Assembly: GCA_019096195.1 (NCBI GenBank)
Contig: JAGTXK010000055.1
Coordinates: 558,001 to 622,000 of the forward strand
DNA length: 64,000 bases
Direction: 5' to 3'
Origin: Boletus sp. NGJ
Lineage: Eukaryota > Basidiomycota > Agaricomycetes > Boletales > Boletaceae
The notes beneath the pieces were generated by a model. It saw nothing but the letters and a program-made list of their open reading frames with translations. It made no database searches and was not told the DNA's origin. How positions within the stretch are numbered: position 1 is the stretch's first letter; the number at the start of each line of letters is the position of its first letter. A program made the position numbers and the translations under genes. This document shows positions 21,536-31,033 of the stretch, piece by piece.

Positions 21536-23231
21536 ATGCCCGCGCCCGCATCCCAAACACCATCGACCGAGCAACCTATCGCGTCGCCCATCCCTGTACC
21601 GACTCAGGAAACCACACAAGCACAAGGTGCCTCAACTATACTCACTGGCATTTTCGGCGACAAGTGCGTCGTGTGCATTTTAAATTTGTTGGGGGAGGAA
21701 CCCAAGCTCACAAACCAAAAAAAAGTGTAGCCCGTATTTCCAAGCAGGTTTTGGGCTCATGGTACTTGGAACATATGCAGCGTGCCGTTTCACGTTCACA
21801 TTCATTTCTTCCTAGGGAGTTGGCGTAGGGCTTACAGCTCTTCGCCAGGGCCTTGTCCTAGGCTCGACTGTGCTCCGTCGCCGCATGCTCGTTTCCCTCG
21901 AAATGAACAATAAAGACCATGCATATGAATGGTTCCTGGCGTGGATGGCCCACAACGCGAGCAATTCATCCCAAAGACGTGCTGCACATGCCTGGCTGCG
22001 CAGCCACCAATTGAGTGTAGAGACGGCGTTCGAACAAAGGAGCAACGGAAGTTCCTCGGCATTATTCAAACTCGTGGCGGGGCCCGGGATCCATTGGTTC
22101 AAGTACCGCGGAGCATGGATACAGGTTTGTCATTGGATCTTCCTCGGAGAGTAAACCATTTGTATCTGTCGGGTTGACCGCTAATTTTGAAGATGAAACG
22201 AGAACGTGAAACGCGCTCCATGCAACTGATGTCTGGCATTCCATGGGAGACGGTAACATTAACGACACTGTCAAGGGATAGGCACCTTTTTCCACAGCTC
22301 CTTACGGAGGCTCAGGATCTTGCTTTGAAAGGTCAAGAAGGTAACCTTGTCATTCGCACCGCATGGGGTATCGAGTGGAAGCAGTTTGGTCAGCCCCGGA
22401 GGAAACGTCCGCTGCTGAGTGTTGTACTGGACACAGGCGTGAGTGAGAAAATCGAACACGACGTTCGCGCTTTCCTGGGGCGGCGACAGTGGTACGCTGA
22501 TCGAGGTAAGTGTCGTTTCTCAACCAAGTCGTGAAGATTAAATACGGTATCCAGGTATACCGTATAGGCGTGGATACCTTCTTCACGGACCTCCAGGATC
22601 GGGAAAGACTTCGTTCATTCAGGCACTCGCAGGTTCACTATCTTACGATATCTGCCTTTTGAATCTTTCTGAACGTGGCCTTGCCGATGATAAACTGATC
22701 CACCTTCTGTCTAACGCTCCGGAACGTAGTTTCATCCTTATCGAAGATGTGGATGCTGCTTTCAACAAACGGGTACGAACGAGCGATGACGGGTGAGTCT
22801 GCCTCTATGCCCCACATGCCACATATAGACCTCTCGGTAGGTACCAGTCCTCGGTCACGTTCTCGGGCTTTCTGAATGCACTGGATGGAGTTGCATCGGG
22901 GGAGGAACGAATCATTTTTATGACGACGAATCACTTGGAAAAACTCGACCCAGCACTCATCCGACCCGGTCGCGTCGACCTCAATATGCTGGTTGATGAT
23001 GCCTCGCCGACCCAGGCAAAGACATTATTTACCCGGTTTTACGGCGAAAGCGACGACAGTTCCAGAGAAGATATCGATCGCATGGGACATCAACTGGAGG
23101 AACTTACGGCGACGGAGATGCACCACGGGCGCCGGATAAGCATGGCTGCTCTCCAGGGTCTGTTCATCCGGAACGGTGCCAAGGAAGCCGTGGTAGAGTG
23201 CCGCGAGCTCTTCGTGGATAGACGGACATGA
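21536..23231 (+). CDS. BCS1: Mitochondrial inner membrane AAA protein BCS1
   Basis: Bcs1 is an AAA translocase that carries the folded Rieske iron-sulfur protein across the inner mitochondrial membrane during complex III assembly. After a Pro/Thr-rich N-terminus (ATG at 21536) come [16 protein letters not shown] and [17 protein letters not shown], which form the single membrane span once introns are removed, then the BCS1_N region ([20 protein letters not shown]). The AAA domain shows [20 protein letters not shown] (Walker A near 22587-22610), [12 protein letters not shown] (Walker B), [20 protein letters not shown] (sensor 1 and arginine finger region). Length and layout fit BCS1. No lesion seen. 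It converges with BUD23, stop codons about 72 bp apart. Confidence 0.9.
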
Positions 23232-23303
23232 CAGACAGCTGGTATATAGTATGCACACGTCCACATGTACTGTCGATCTGGGCGGAGAAATGGACAAAAA
23301 AAA

Positions 23304-24419
23304 TCAGAAAGTAGGCTTACGCTTCCGCCCAGTATATCTTGAGTCTCGAGGGACACCTTCCTTGCCTCTCTGACGATATAGCTACAAGATGATGGTTTCA
23401 GCGCAAAGTAGCGGCGAAGACCGACAAGCTCACTTCTTTCTTTTTCAATATCCAATCTCTGTCTTTCAAACTCTTCCGCTTCCCACTACGATCGCGCTTC
23501 TTTTCTGTTTCCCTTCTCCTCTCAAAGGATACCCGCTCGTCCTCCACCTCTAGACCCCTTGGTAACTGCTGCTGTTGTCCACCTCCCCCCCCACCAACGA
23601 ACAAGCACAAGAACACCTTTTTCGCCTTTTTGGAATTCGGATAATCGACGACGATACCGCCGCCAAAACCTGCCTTTTGTGCTATGGAAGTGATGAGCTG
23701 TATTTGGTCGTCAGAGGAAGGGTAGAACTGGAGGACGGCGCGTGACGGGTTACGGAGGGCGGAGTAGAGCGTCGTAAAGAACCGATTTAGACGGTGAGGG
23801 GGTGACGACGTCGGATGGGACGTTTCTGCGTTTAACAGCCATTGAAGAACGGATATACTGTAGTGATGAGTCGTCCACGAGGCTCGTTTTGGAGGAGATA
23901 AAATGCGCGTTACCTGATTGCACCATCAAAGCTTCCTGGGCGGAAACCAAACCCCTGACCGATATCTTGCAGGAACAGGTCGCCTTCTACCTCTCTTTCC
24001 AGGGCCACCTCTGAACTCGGGAGTCGAATTTCGACTCCTGTACATTTAGCCCTTGGAACGACTCACCGAGCATACTCGGGGCAATATCTACTCCTGCCCA
24101 GCCGTACCCTTCTTCATCGAGTATTGCCCCCGATAATCCAGACCCACATCCAATGTCGAGGAGGAATGCGGGTTGATCGGGTGGGAGATTGAGCAGCTCC
24201 AGCGCTCGGTAGGTCATATCTGCTTGGATCTGCTGATTCCGGGTGCTTGATGGACCGTCGAGGGTCTCTTTCACGATGGAGATGAGAAACTCACTTTGTC
24301 GTGTACTTTTTGGCCTCGGCATCACCGTAATACTAACGGTGAATGGTGAAGGAGGGTTGGCTGTCTGAGAAGAGGCAACATACGATTTCTGGTGGTGCTT
24401 GAAGCTCTGGTCTCGACAT
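23304..24419 (-). CDS. BUD23: 18S rRNA (guanine-N7) methyltransferase BUD23
   Basis: Bud23 methylates one guanine of 18S rRNA with Trm112 and S-adenosylmethionine, during small-subunit maturation. The ATG at 24419-24417 gives MSRPELQAPPEI, and two small exons continue YYGDAEAKKYTT and TRNQQIQADMTYRALELLNL; this matches the family start better than the internal ATG near 24322. The SAM site is LLDIGCGSGLSGAIL followed by WAGVDIAPSML. Then come FDGAISVSVLQWLL-type and ALRNPSRAVLQFYPSSDDQI blocks. The C-terminal WBS methyltransferase tail reads KKVFLCLFVGG, SLKDRDWILKKKE and, after a last intron, DSRYTGRKRKPTF before the stop at 23306-23304. The C-terminus has a Gly/Gln insert (GGGGGGQQQQ) of unknown meaning. 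Confidence 0.92.
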
Positions 24420-24581
24420 GACCAATAGGATGAATCTGTATGTGAACGACCCCCTTGCAGCAGTACTTAGATTTTGGTCTGAGAGAGACTGAGTGCACAC
24501 TGCAGGCACATTTGCGGGCGAAAAACCTAGCACGTGATCTATATCACAGCAGACACATCCAATTCATACTAATCGCCGACG
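24420..24581. promoter_or_regulatory. Divergent promoter between BUD23 and BET3
   Basis: 162 bases lie between the two start codons. Promoter function is inferred from the divergent arrangement; no specific site is named. Confidence 0.4.
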
Positions 24582-25373
24582 ATGGCGACGACGAGCAAGC
24601 AGTACAAGGCCATCGGCGAAGACCTCTGGAAGGGCCGTATCGAGAAAACTGTAAGGCAATGCCCTATGGTCCTCTCGACGCCTTAACGTCGATCAGACTG
24701 ACCCATGCGCAACAGAATGCTGAGCTATTCGCATTGACATACGGCGCTCTCGTCCTACAATTGATTCAAGACTATGAGGACTATGCCGAGGTCAATAAAC
24801 AACTTGAGAAAATGGGGTACAACATAGGGATAAGACTGATCGAGGATTTTCTGGCGAGGAGCTCTCTCGGCCGGTGCGCTGATTTCAGGGAAGTTGGCGA
24901 GGTCGTGGCAAAAGTGCGTAGCTTCTTGCCCTCTAAAAGGGATCATGAATTCATGCCAAATCACCCCAAGGTCGGGTTTAAATCGTTTCTGAACATCACG
25001 CCAACGGTCACGCATACTGCACCAGTGTCGAGACCAAACAGTACCCAGCAACAGGGCGCTATAGCTGGTTCATCGTTTGTTCTCGCTCTTGAAGAGAATC
25101 CTCTGGCAGAGTTTGTTGAGTTGCCAGAAGAGGCCCTTGAAGGCGGTCTATGGTTTAGCAATGTTCTGTGTGGTGTGATCAGAGGGGCTCTGCAGATGGT
25201 GCGCAACGACAATTCTTCCTAACAGACGCGTCGAGGACCTCACCACTCTGTAGGTACAAATGCAGGTGCAGGCAGAATTTCTGTCAGACGTACTGCGAGG
25301 AGATGAAAGCACGGAAATTCGCGTCACATTGTTGAAATACCTGGAGGAGGAAGTGCCTATAGGCGACGATTAG
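24582..25373 (+). CDS. BET3: TRAPP complex core subunit BET3 (TRAPPC3)
   Basis: Bet3 is a core subunit of TRAPP, the exchange factor for Rab1/Ypt1 that tethers ER-derived vesicles at the Golgi. Exons 24582-24650, 24716-24913, 24971-25198 and 25254-25373 give 204 residues. Family blocks are [112 protein letters not shown] and [13 protein letters not shown]. The cysteine acylated in human BET3 (Cys68) would correspond to the Cys of GRCADFREV; this is read by eye from the family. Intron 1 is open in frame, which makes a longer but wrong reading possible. A Ser/Gln-rich insert (about 25015-25075) extends the protein over the usual 180 residues. Confidence 0.93.
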
Positions 25374-25522
25374 ACTCACCTGTATTTCTAGTTCCCGACA
25401 GACTGCACATGCAGCCTAATGCAAATGCAGATAAAGGAGTCGTTGTCAATCGTACGTTTGAAAAGCATAGATGAGGTTCCCAAAAAACCTCGATGTATAG
25501 TACTGTATGGGGTGAAATCCGT

Positions 25523-26077
25523 TTAGCCAAACCGGTTGACCCTGTTGATCTTCCTCGCTGTCTTGGCATTTGACTGGGTGTTCTGTCCTCTGACAGGCAG
25601 ACCCATTGCATGCCTCTTCCCTACATAGCTTCCGATCATCCTCAGGTGAGCAATGTTCTCCCTCACAACTCGCTTCGCCTCCGACTCGATCTTCAAGCTC
25701 TTCAGTGTATCCGGGGGACCAGGCACCGAGTCCTCGAGAGCTTTTCGCCGGAGGTCCTCTATCGGCGTGGAGACAGGGAATGGTTTGTAGGTGAACGACG
25801 CGAGCGGCATACGACGGAGTGGAGGTGCGGTGGAAGGGGAGGCGAGAAAAGAGGCAAGTTCGGTGACCTGGGTCGGTGTAAGGTCCCGTATTTTTTGGCG
25901 GTCGTGGATTTGCAGTCGTGCACACAGTCGGTGGGCTGTCTTGTTTCCGACGCCGTAGAATGTAGTCAACGCTTGCTGGTGGAGTAGTTGTCAGAGAAAT
26001 AAGGACACTATGCGACACCTAACACGCACCCTTGCATATTGCAAGTCTGGCAGAAGCACTCCAAGGACGTGCACCAT
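25523..26077 (-). CDS. SWS2: Mitochondrial small ribosomal subunit protein uS13m
   Basis: A mitochondrial homologue of bacterial S13, placed in the head of the small subunit. Exon 1 (26077-26030) encodes MVHVLGVLLPDLQYAR and exon 2 (25975-25523) the rest, 166 residues in all. Visible are the helix-two-turn-helix start (FYGVGNKTAHRLCARLQI) and the S13 signature near the C-terminus (HLRMIGSYVGKRHAMGLPVR, then GQNTQSNAKTARKINR). A central insert of about 60 residues is longer than in bacteria, as usual in fungal mitochondrial proteins. No cleavable targeting peptide is evident by eye. Confidence 0.9.
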
Positions 26078-26206
26078 CTTCTAACGCGACTGGATGAGCT
26101 CGAGGAGGGACGGGAACAATTTGACACTCCGCGCCGCGCCTGTGAGTAGACTCACATTTTCTGGCTTGCCAAACCGACCGACTTCACACAATTAGAACAG
26201 TCGATA

Positions 26207-27466
26207 ATGTCTACCAGCCAGGCTGAGGGACGTCGCCAGGACGATCTCATCAAACAGCGTCTTCAGAATCGCGAAGAGTACGAGCGACAAAAACAAAACC
26301 TCATCAACGAAACCGAAAAGTCACGTCCTTCAGCGAACAAGTTCGTCGGGCAAAATGACTCTATGGAGGACACCCTCAAGAATAGCACGATTGGTCTTGT
26401 GCACCTGGAAGACTTCCAGCAGAGGAGGAAGGCGCTAGAGGAAGCAAAGGCGCGGGAAGCGGCGCGTACGAATGAGCTCAAGTAAGTGGATGTTTCTGTC
26501 GATTCCACTGCACGGTTCAACACGCAAGGAATGGTGTCTGATAGCACATGGAGCATTTGTTTAGAGAGGAAAGAAAGAAGGTGAAAAAACGCAAGAAGGC
26601 AAAGTCGACGCTATCATTCGCCATGGATGATGATGAGGGTGACGGGGAAGTGTCTTCTCGCCAAACTCCAGATGCGGAAAATAGCGAACCTGCAACGAAA
26701 CGCACCAAGTTCGGCAAAAATCCCAACGTCGACACGTCCTTTCTCCCTGACCGCGAGCGGGACGAAGAAGAGAGAAAAGAACGGGAGCGACTTCGCCAAG
26801 AATGGCTCCGAAACCAGGAGGAACTCAAAGCAGAAGAAATCGAGGTCACTTACTCATATTGGGACGGTAGTGGACACAGGAAATCTGTCATCGTACGTTC
26901 TCTAGATCAACTATCTGAGTTACCTGTTTCAAGCTTTTTCAAGTGTAAGAAAGGGGACACTATCAGCACCTTCTTGGAAAAATGTCGGCAGCAATTCCCT
27001 GAGCTTAGAGGAGTCAACGTTGACAACTTAATGTATGTGAAGGTGCGGCTTCTCTCGCATTCAGCTATAGAATCATCCCCTGATCTATCCTCCGTACTCA
27101 AGGAGGACCTCATAGTACCAGGGGTATGTGGTCACTTGGTGCCAATTGCTTTGACGTTGACATTTAAGTAGCATTATACTTTCTATGACTTCATTGTCAA
27201 CAAAGCCCGGGGAAAGTCAGGACCCCTCTTCAACTTCGATGTCCATGACGACGTCCGCCTTCTTGCCGACGCAACAAAGGAGAAGGATGAATCACACGCT
27301 GGGAAAGTTGTGGAGCGAAGTTGGTATCAGAGGAACAAACATATCTTCCCTGCATCACGATGGGAGGTGAGTATCCAACCACTCGTGTTTCTGTTATACT
27401 GATGTTTATGCACAATGCTAGATATATGACCCCGAGAAAGATTATGGAAAGTATACAATTGCCTGA
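26207..27466 (+). CDS. XAP5/FAM50 family protein
   Basis: FAM50/XAP5 proteins are nuclear and in animals associate with spliceosome C complexes; the function in fungi is less well defined. The ATG at 26207 starts [13 protein letters not shown]. The N-terminal coiled coil shows [35 protein letters not shown] and [21 protein letters not shown] basic bipartite region ([17 protein letters not shown]) follows, then [14 protein letters not shown]. The conserved XAP5 domain covers the rest: [78 protein letters not shown] and [20 protein letters not shown]. The last exon begins at 27422 and ends KYTIA. Nothing is missing against the family. Confidence 0.92.
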
Positions 27467-27499
27467 TCAGTACTTGTTGGCCTCACGTGGACCTCATTG

Positions 27500-27545
27500 A
27501 TTGTGCGACTTGAGTACAATAACATATTGTACTCAAGTGCACAAT
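27500..27545. repeat. Near-perfect inverted repeat (hairpin)
   Basis: The left arm is ATTGTGC, a single unpaired G, then ACTTGAGTACAAT; a 5-base loop AACAT follows, then ATTGTACTCAAGT and GCACAAT. All 20 positions outside the unpaired base match. It lies 33 bp past the FAM50 stop codon and 72 bp before the tRNA-Phe locus. It could shape the FAM50 transcript end or be a relic of a small element; both are inference. Confidence 0.75.
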
Positions 27546-27617
27546 GCAAAAAGTGTGATCAATGCATGACTCGTTGAGTTTGAGCGGAACACCCAAAAAA
27601 AAAGCTGCAAAATGAAA

Positions 27618-27690
27618 TGCCAGGACCGTGGATTGAACACGGGACCTCCAGAACTTCAGTCTGTTGCTCTCCCAGCTGAGCTACCCCGGC
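27618..27690 (-). tRNA. tRNA-Phe (anticodon GAA)
   Basis: A 73-base cloverleaf without an intron. The 7-bp acceptor stem is GCCGGGG with TCCTGGC (one internal and one terminal G-T pair), D arm GCTC/GAGC, anticodon loop CTGAAGT with anticodon GAA, T arm CCGTG/CACGG with loop TTCAATC, and discriminator A. Runs of T follow on the minus strand, fitting polymerase III termination. The copy at 61392-61464 is identical. Confidence 0.95.
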
Positions 27691-27859
27691 GACGATTGGT
27701 TGTATCTTTTTAAATTCTATAGCCTATCCTCGTCGTGGACCTTTGACAATGACATTGGAACGCTTTGATTCTTGCTTTGATTGCACAGGCCATCCTGCTC
27801 GATATAAAAGATGCATCAACGAACTACGTCTGCCCACCTATTTTACACTCCCTACCACG

Positions 27860-28946
27860 ATGTCCACACAGTCGCGGCTCCCTGGACCACTACCTGGAGG
27901 ACCCGTTGCCAGCAGCGCGAGCTTTCCGGACGCGCAGTTCTATATGGGCCACGATGTTGCACCACCCGTCCAAGAGTCTCTATCGAATCTTGGACCGACG
28001 AACCGACCCGTGAATGGTGATCCTCCGATGCCACGTACATGCAGATTTGCACCCTTCGATGAGCATCTCAACGAGCTGGTCAGGACACCGCGCTGGCAAA
28101 AGGACCTGGACGATCATTTTACGAACATCTTCAAGAGATCCGTCTTGTCAGGATGCCCGATTGACGACGTGGTGGAACGGGCGTTATGGATCATCGGAAG
28201 GCCGACACAAGTAAAGATTCGTGGCCTTGCTCTAGTCATATATATGCACTGGATGCGCATGCAATTTCGTTGCAAGGACACGAATGTATCTGCTCCAGAA
28301 ATCGTCGCTCTCATTTCGAGGATAACCGACCATTTAGGATGGAGGTCGGTTCGCGCTCAAAAGGACTTCGTGGATGAACTCAGTTACCTCTGTATCGAGA
28401 AGCTGAAACTGACCTGGCGCTGGGTACGATCCGGACGAATTCTCGTAATTACTAGCTCACAATCTTGTAGTACGTCGCCGTCGTGACTCGCGGAGCATTG
28501 CCCATACCTCGCGAAAACCTGTTTATGCGAGTGATGGCTGTCGTCGCAATGATCAGCCACCTGTTCCGCAGTGGTCAGCTTCAATTCGGTACCGCACTCA
28601 ATGGGTTGGGATATATTGCTATGATGTCGCCCTGGCCGGATGCCGTGGCTATTATATATGCCCTCTTGCACGAACTCGGACCGAGATTTGCTCTGGAACA
28701 ACCTGGATGGCATTTTATCCAGCGCCTTCTTGCTGACCTTTTCCCGCTCACTATGGGACGGGTTCGTGTCCACCCCCTCTGTCAGCTGGTATGTCTCACC
28801 ATTATTGTTGTCTCGTAAACATTACTGATGGTATAAAGGTCACCGCGATCAACACACTTGTAGCAGAGTGGCATAACAGAACCCGCGTCACGCTGTACCA
28901 TACCTTTCCCAAGGGGAACAACCAATTTCATGCTCACCACTCATAG
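27860..28946 (+). CDS. Unrecognised helical protein, possibly MIF4G-like
   Basis: Three exons (27860-28423, 28471-28788, 28839-28946) give 329 residues. I do not recognise the family with confidence. After a Pro/Ser-rich N-terminus of about 60 residues the protein is helical: FDEHLNELVRTPRWQKDLDD, VVERALWIIGRPTQVKIRGL, KDFVDELSYLCIEKLKLTW, RENLFMRVMAVVAMISHLFR, GQLQFGTALNGLGYIAMMSP, AIIYALLHELGPRFALEQPG, then FIQRLLADLFPLTMGRVRV. The helix-turn-helix spacing and the sequence AMISHLFRSGQL recall HEAT-like MIF4G domains of translation factors, but the match is weak and remains inference. The ATG at 27860 (MSTQSRLPG) is chosen because the frame upstream has no other ATG close by. Confidence 0.6.
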
Positions 28947-29171
28947 ATATTTTCCTACATATACCTGTTAATATTATGCACGTTCTGCCTTGCATTACAA
29001 ATTCATGGCCCATAGGGAAATAGTGCTATGATACACTTGGAAAGTGGGTCTAATAAATGAGTTGTAAAATGGCGATTTGGGTGGTCCGTTTCTTGCCGTC
29101 GAGCGGATGAATATGGATGGTCAGTCAGGTAGTCATGCGAGTTGAGGCCTAGGTCTCGGATGGACGTGGAA

Positions 29172-30657
29172 TTAGGGTAAGTGATCGATATAATGCGACG
29201 TGATATCGAAAAAAGTCCACAAGAGTCCATGTGTGGTGATGCTTCGCACCGCGCTCACACCAAGACCTTGATAAATCCGTGCTATTCCAGCAAGTACTGG
29301 TTTGGGGTCTTTCGGATCGGGACCTTATATTACAAATGAGCAAAGTATGAAACATAACATAGAGTTGCGACGTACCCCTTACAAGCCGGCGGAGAGTCTC
29401 CCATACTCCTCTCGGCGGTATGCCGGATAAGGCACGTTGTTGAACCTTGGTCTTTACCCTGGAGAGATGTCATTCAGATTAGTTACAATGATCAACGGGG
29501 TTGAGAACAAACTCACACATCGAGCGGGTAAATCAGTGCCCACGAAGTGACACCAGCAAGCGAACCACATACAAAAGGGATGAGAGAAACGGGTATCGGT
29601 AACCAGGGAGGTGTCGGCCCTTGCTCCCCTGAGCGTTGTCGGCCTAGGATATGACGCATGGCATCATATTCAAAAAAATATAATGCTGTACCAGCTGTGT
29701 CGCGTACTGTATAACAATAAGAGACATAGGTGCTCAGTGAATCAAGTACAAGTGACATCACAGACCAAAGTGTAATCGGAAACCAATGTAGAGACCGGAT
29801 AAGCCGTTCGTCCGAAATATGTCGCGAACGGCTTCCAGAGTACCTGGCGGCCTCGCCAAGTGGATTCCCTTGCTCGAAGCGATACTGTACTCGAGTTGTC
29901 TGCGGACCTGGTGGATTAGATATCAAGATACTAAAGTCACTTCAATGGTTATAAATTCTACCTTTACAAGCTCGAATGCTATTGAAATCATATTTAGCAC
30001 AAGTAGTCGAGGGAAACAGCAGACGCACGTGCGCTTCCGAAAGAGATTAGGGATCCCGACAGTGCACCACTAATACCTCCAGCGAGCGCTGCATCGGATA
30101 TCTTATTCCGAGAGAAATAATGATGGTCGCGACAGTATTCCTTCGTGTCACTATATATGGTAAACGAAGCGGCACCTTGAAAATACTCAGCAAAAAGATG
30201 GATTACCAGGGACGGAAGCACTCACGGACGAAGGATATCGTAACAAGAGGAATCCATATCCCGCGATAGAACCCTTTCACGCCTTCCTCCTGATACACCA
30301 GGGCTGCTAGTTTCGGAACAGAGACTCGCGTCTTGGTGGTCTGTAACCTTGACTTTAACGAGTCCAACTGGGACAATCACGGTCAGACTAAATGTGAATC
30401 TCGGACAGGGGAGTGGACGTACCGGATACCCTGCGACTGTAGATATGTAACTGGCCGAAAGGGCACATACTACAGATTTGTTTCCTGTATGCGAATGTTT
30501 CAAGATGGGCGGGCGAAAACAGATGTTCTCTCAACAACCATACGTTTCAGAGCATCGTTCAGCGCCGCACGATCGAACCAAGGACTGTGAGGGGTTCTGT
30601 CGGACCAATGGGCGTCTATACTGGGGTTTGAGTTTGCGAAAACGTACCTAGATCCAT
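29172..30657 (-). CDS. Mitochondrial carrier family protein (SLC25)
   Basis: A solute carrier of the inner mitochondrial membrane; the substrate cannot be told from the sequence. The three tandem repeats are visible. Repeat 1: VVCALSASYISTVAGYPLDS with PLDSLK, then GVKGFYRGIWIPLV. Repeat 2: AALAGGISGALSGSLISF, then AFELVK (the usual Pro is Ala), then GLSGLYIGFRLHFVRDTAGT. Repeat 3: SLIPFVCGSLAGVTSWALIY with PLDVVK, then RIYQGLGVSAVRSITTHGLL. The ATG at 30657 is preferred to the one at 30661 because only it joins in phase with DAHWSDRTPHSPWFD. The stop is at 29174-29172 after YIDHLP. About eight introns. Confidence 0.85.
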
Positions 30658-31033
30658 CCATGAGAGCACAGATCAAGCTTCAAGGCTGACCCAACTGCAG
30701 AGCCCAATCTTTATGCGCTTCGCGCGTCAACTATGAGGACTTTCCAAACGGTTTCGTTCGCGAGGCTTATGAGCTCTGGGATCCGGGAGAAAGAAGCACG
30801 CTAGCGAAAATAGGGTACCCCACTCACCGGCCTCAGTATTGGAGGGCTCGGCAGTTGGCTTATGGGTGTAGGTATGACAAAAATAAAATAAAATAAAATA
30901 AAAGAAAATAACCTCGGACCGTGCTGCAGCAGCGGACCGTTGCTAGGTTAGGTTTTAAAGTCCGGTCAAGATGCGAAGTCCGGGTGCGCAATCGGGTCCA
31001 ATCTCGCATACATCTATTAGTACCACGGGCATC
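30658..31033. other. Intergenic stretch with an AAAAT microsatellite
   Basis: About 375 bases between the carrier start codon and the end of the RRN6-like gene. Bases 30879-30910 hold a short AAAAT repeat. I see no gene or RNA in it. Confidence 0.4.

Noticed and set aside
24320-24322. Internal ATG as the start of BUD23
   Set aside because: MPRPKSTRQSEF does not fit the family. The upstream ATG with MSRPELQAPPEI and two short exons does.
24455-25222. Single unspliced reading of 255 codons over BET3
   Set aside because: It includes introns that happen to be open and breaks the start of the protein. The spliced model matches the TRAPPC3 family from [16 protein letters not shown] onward.
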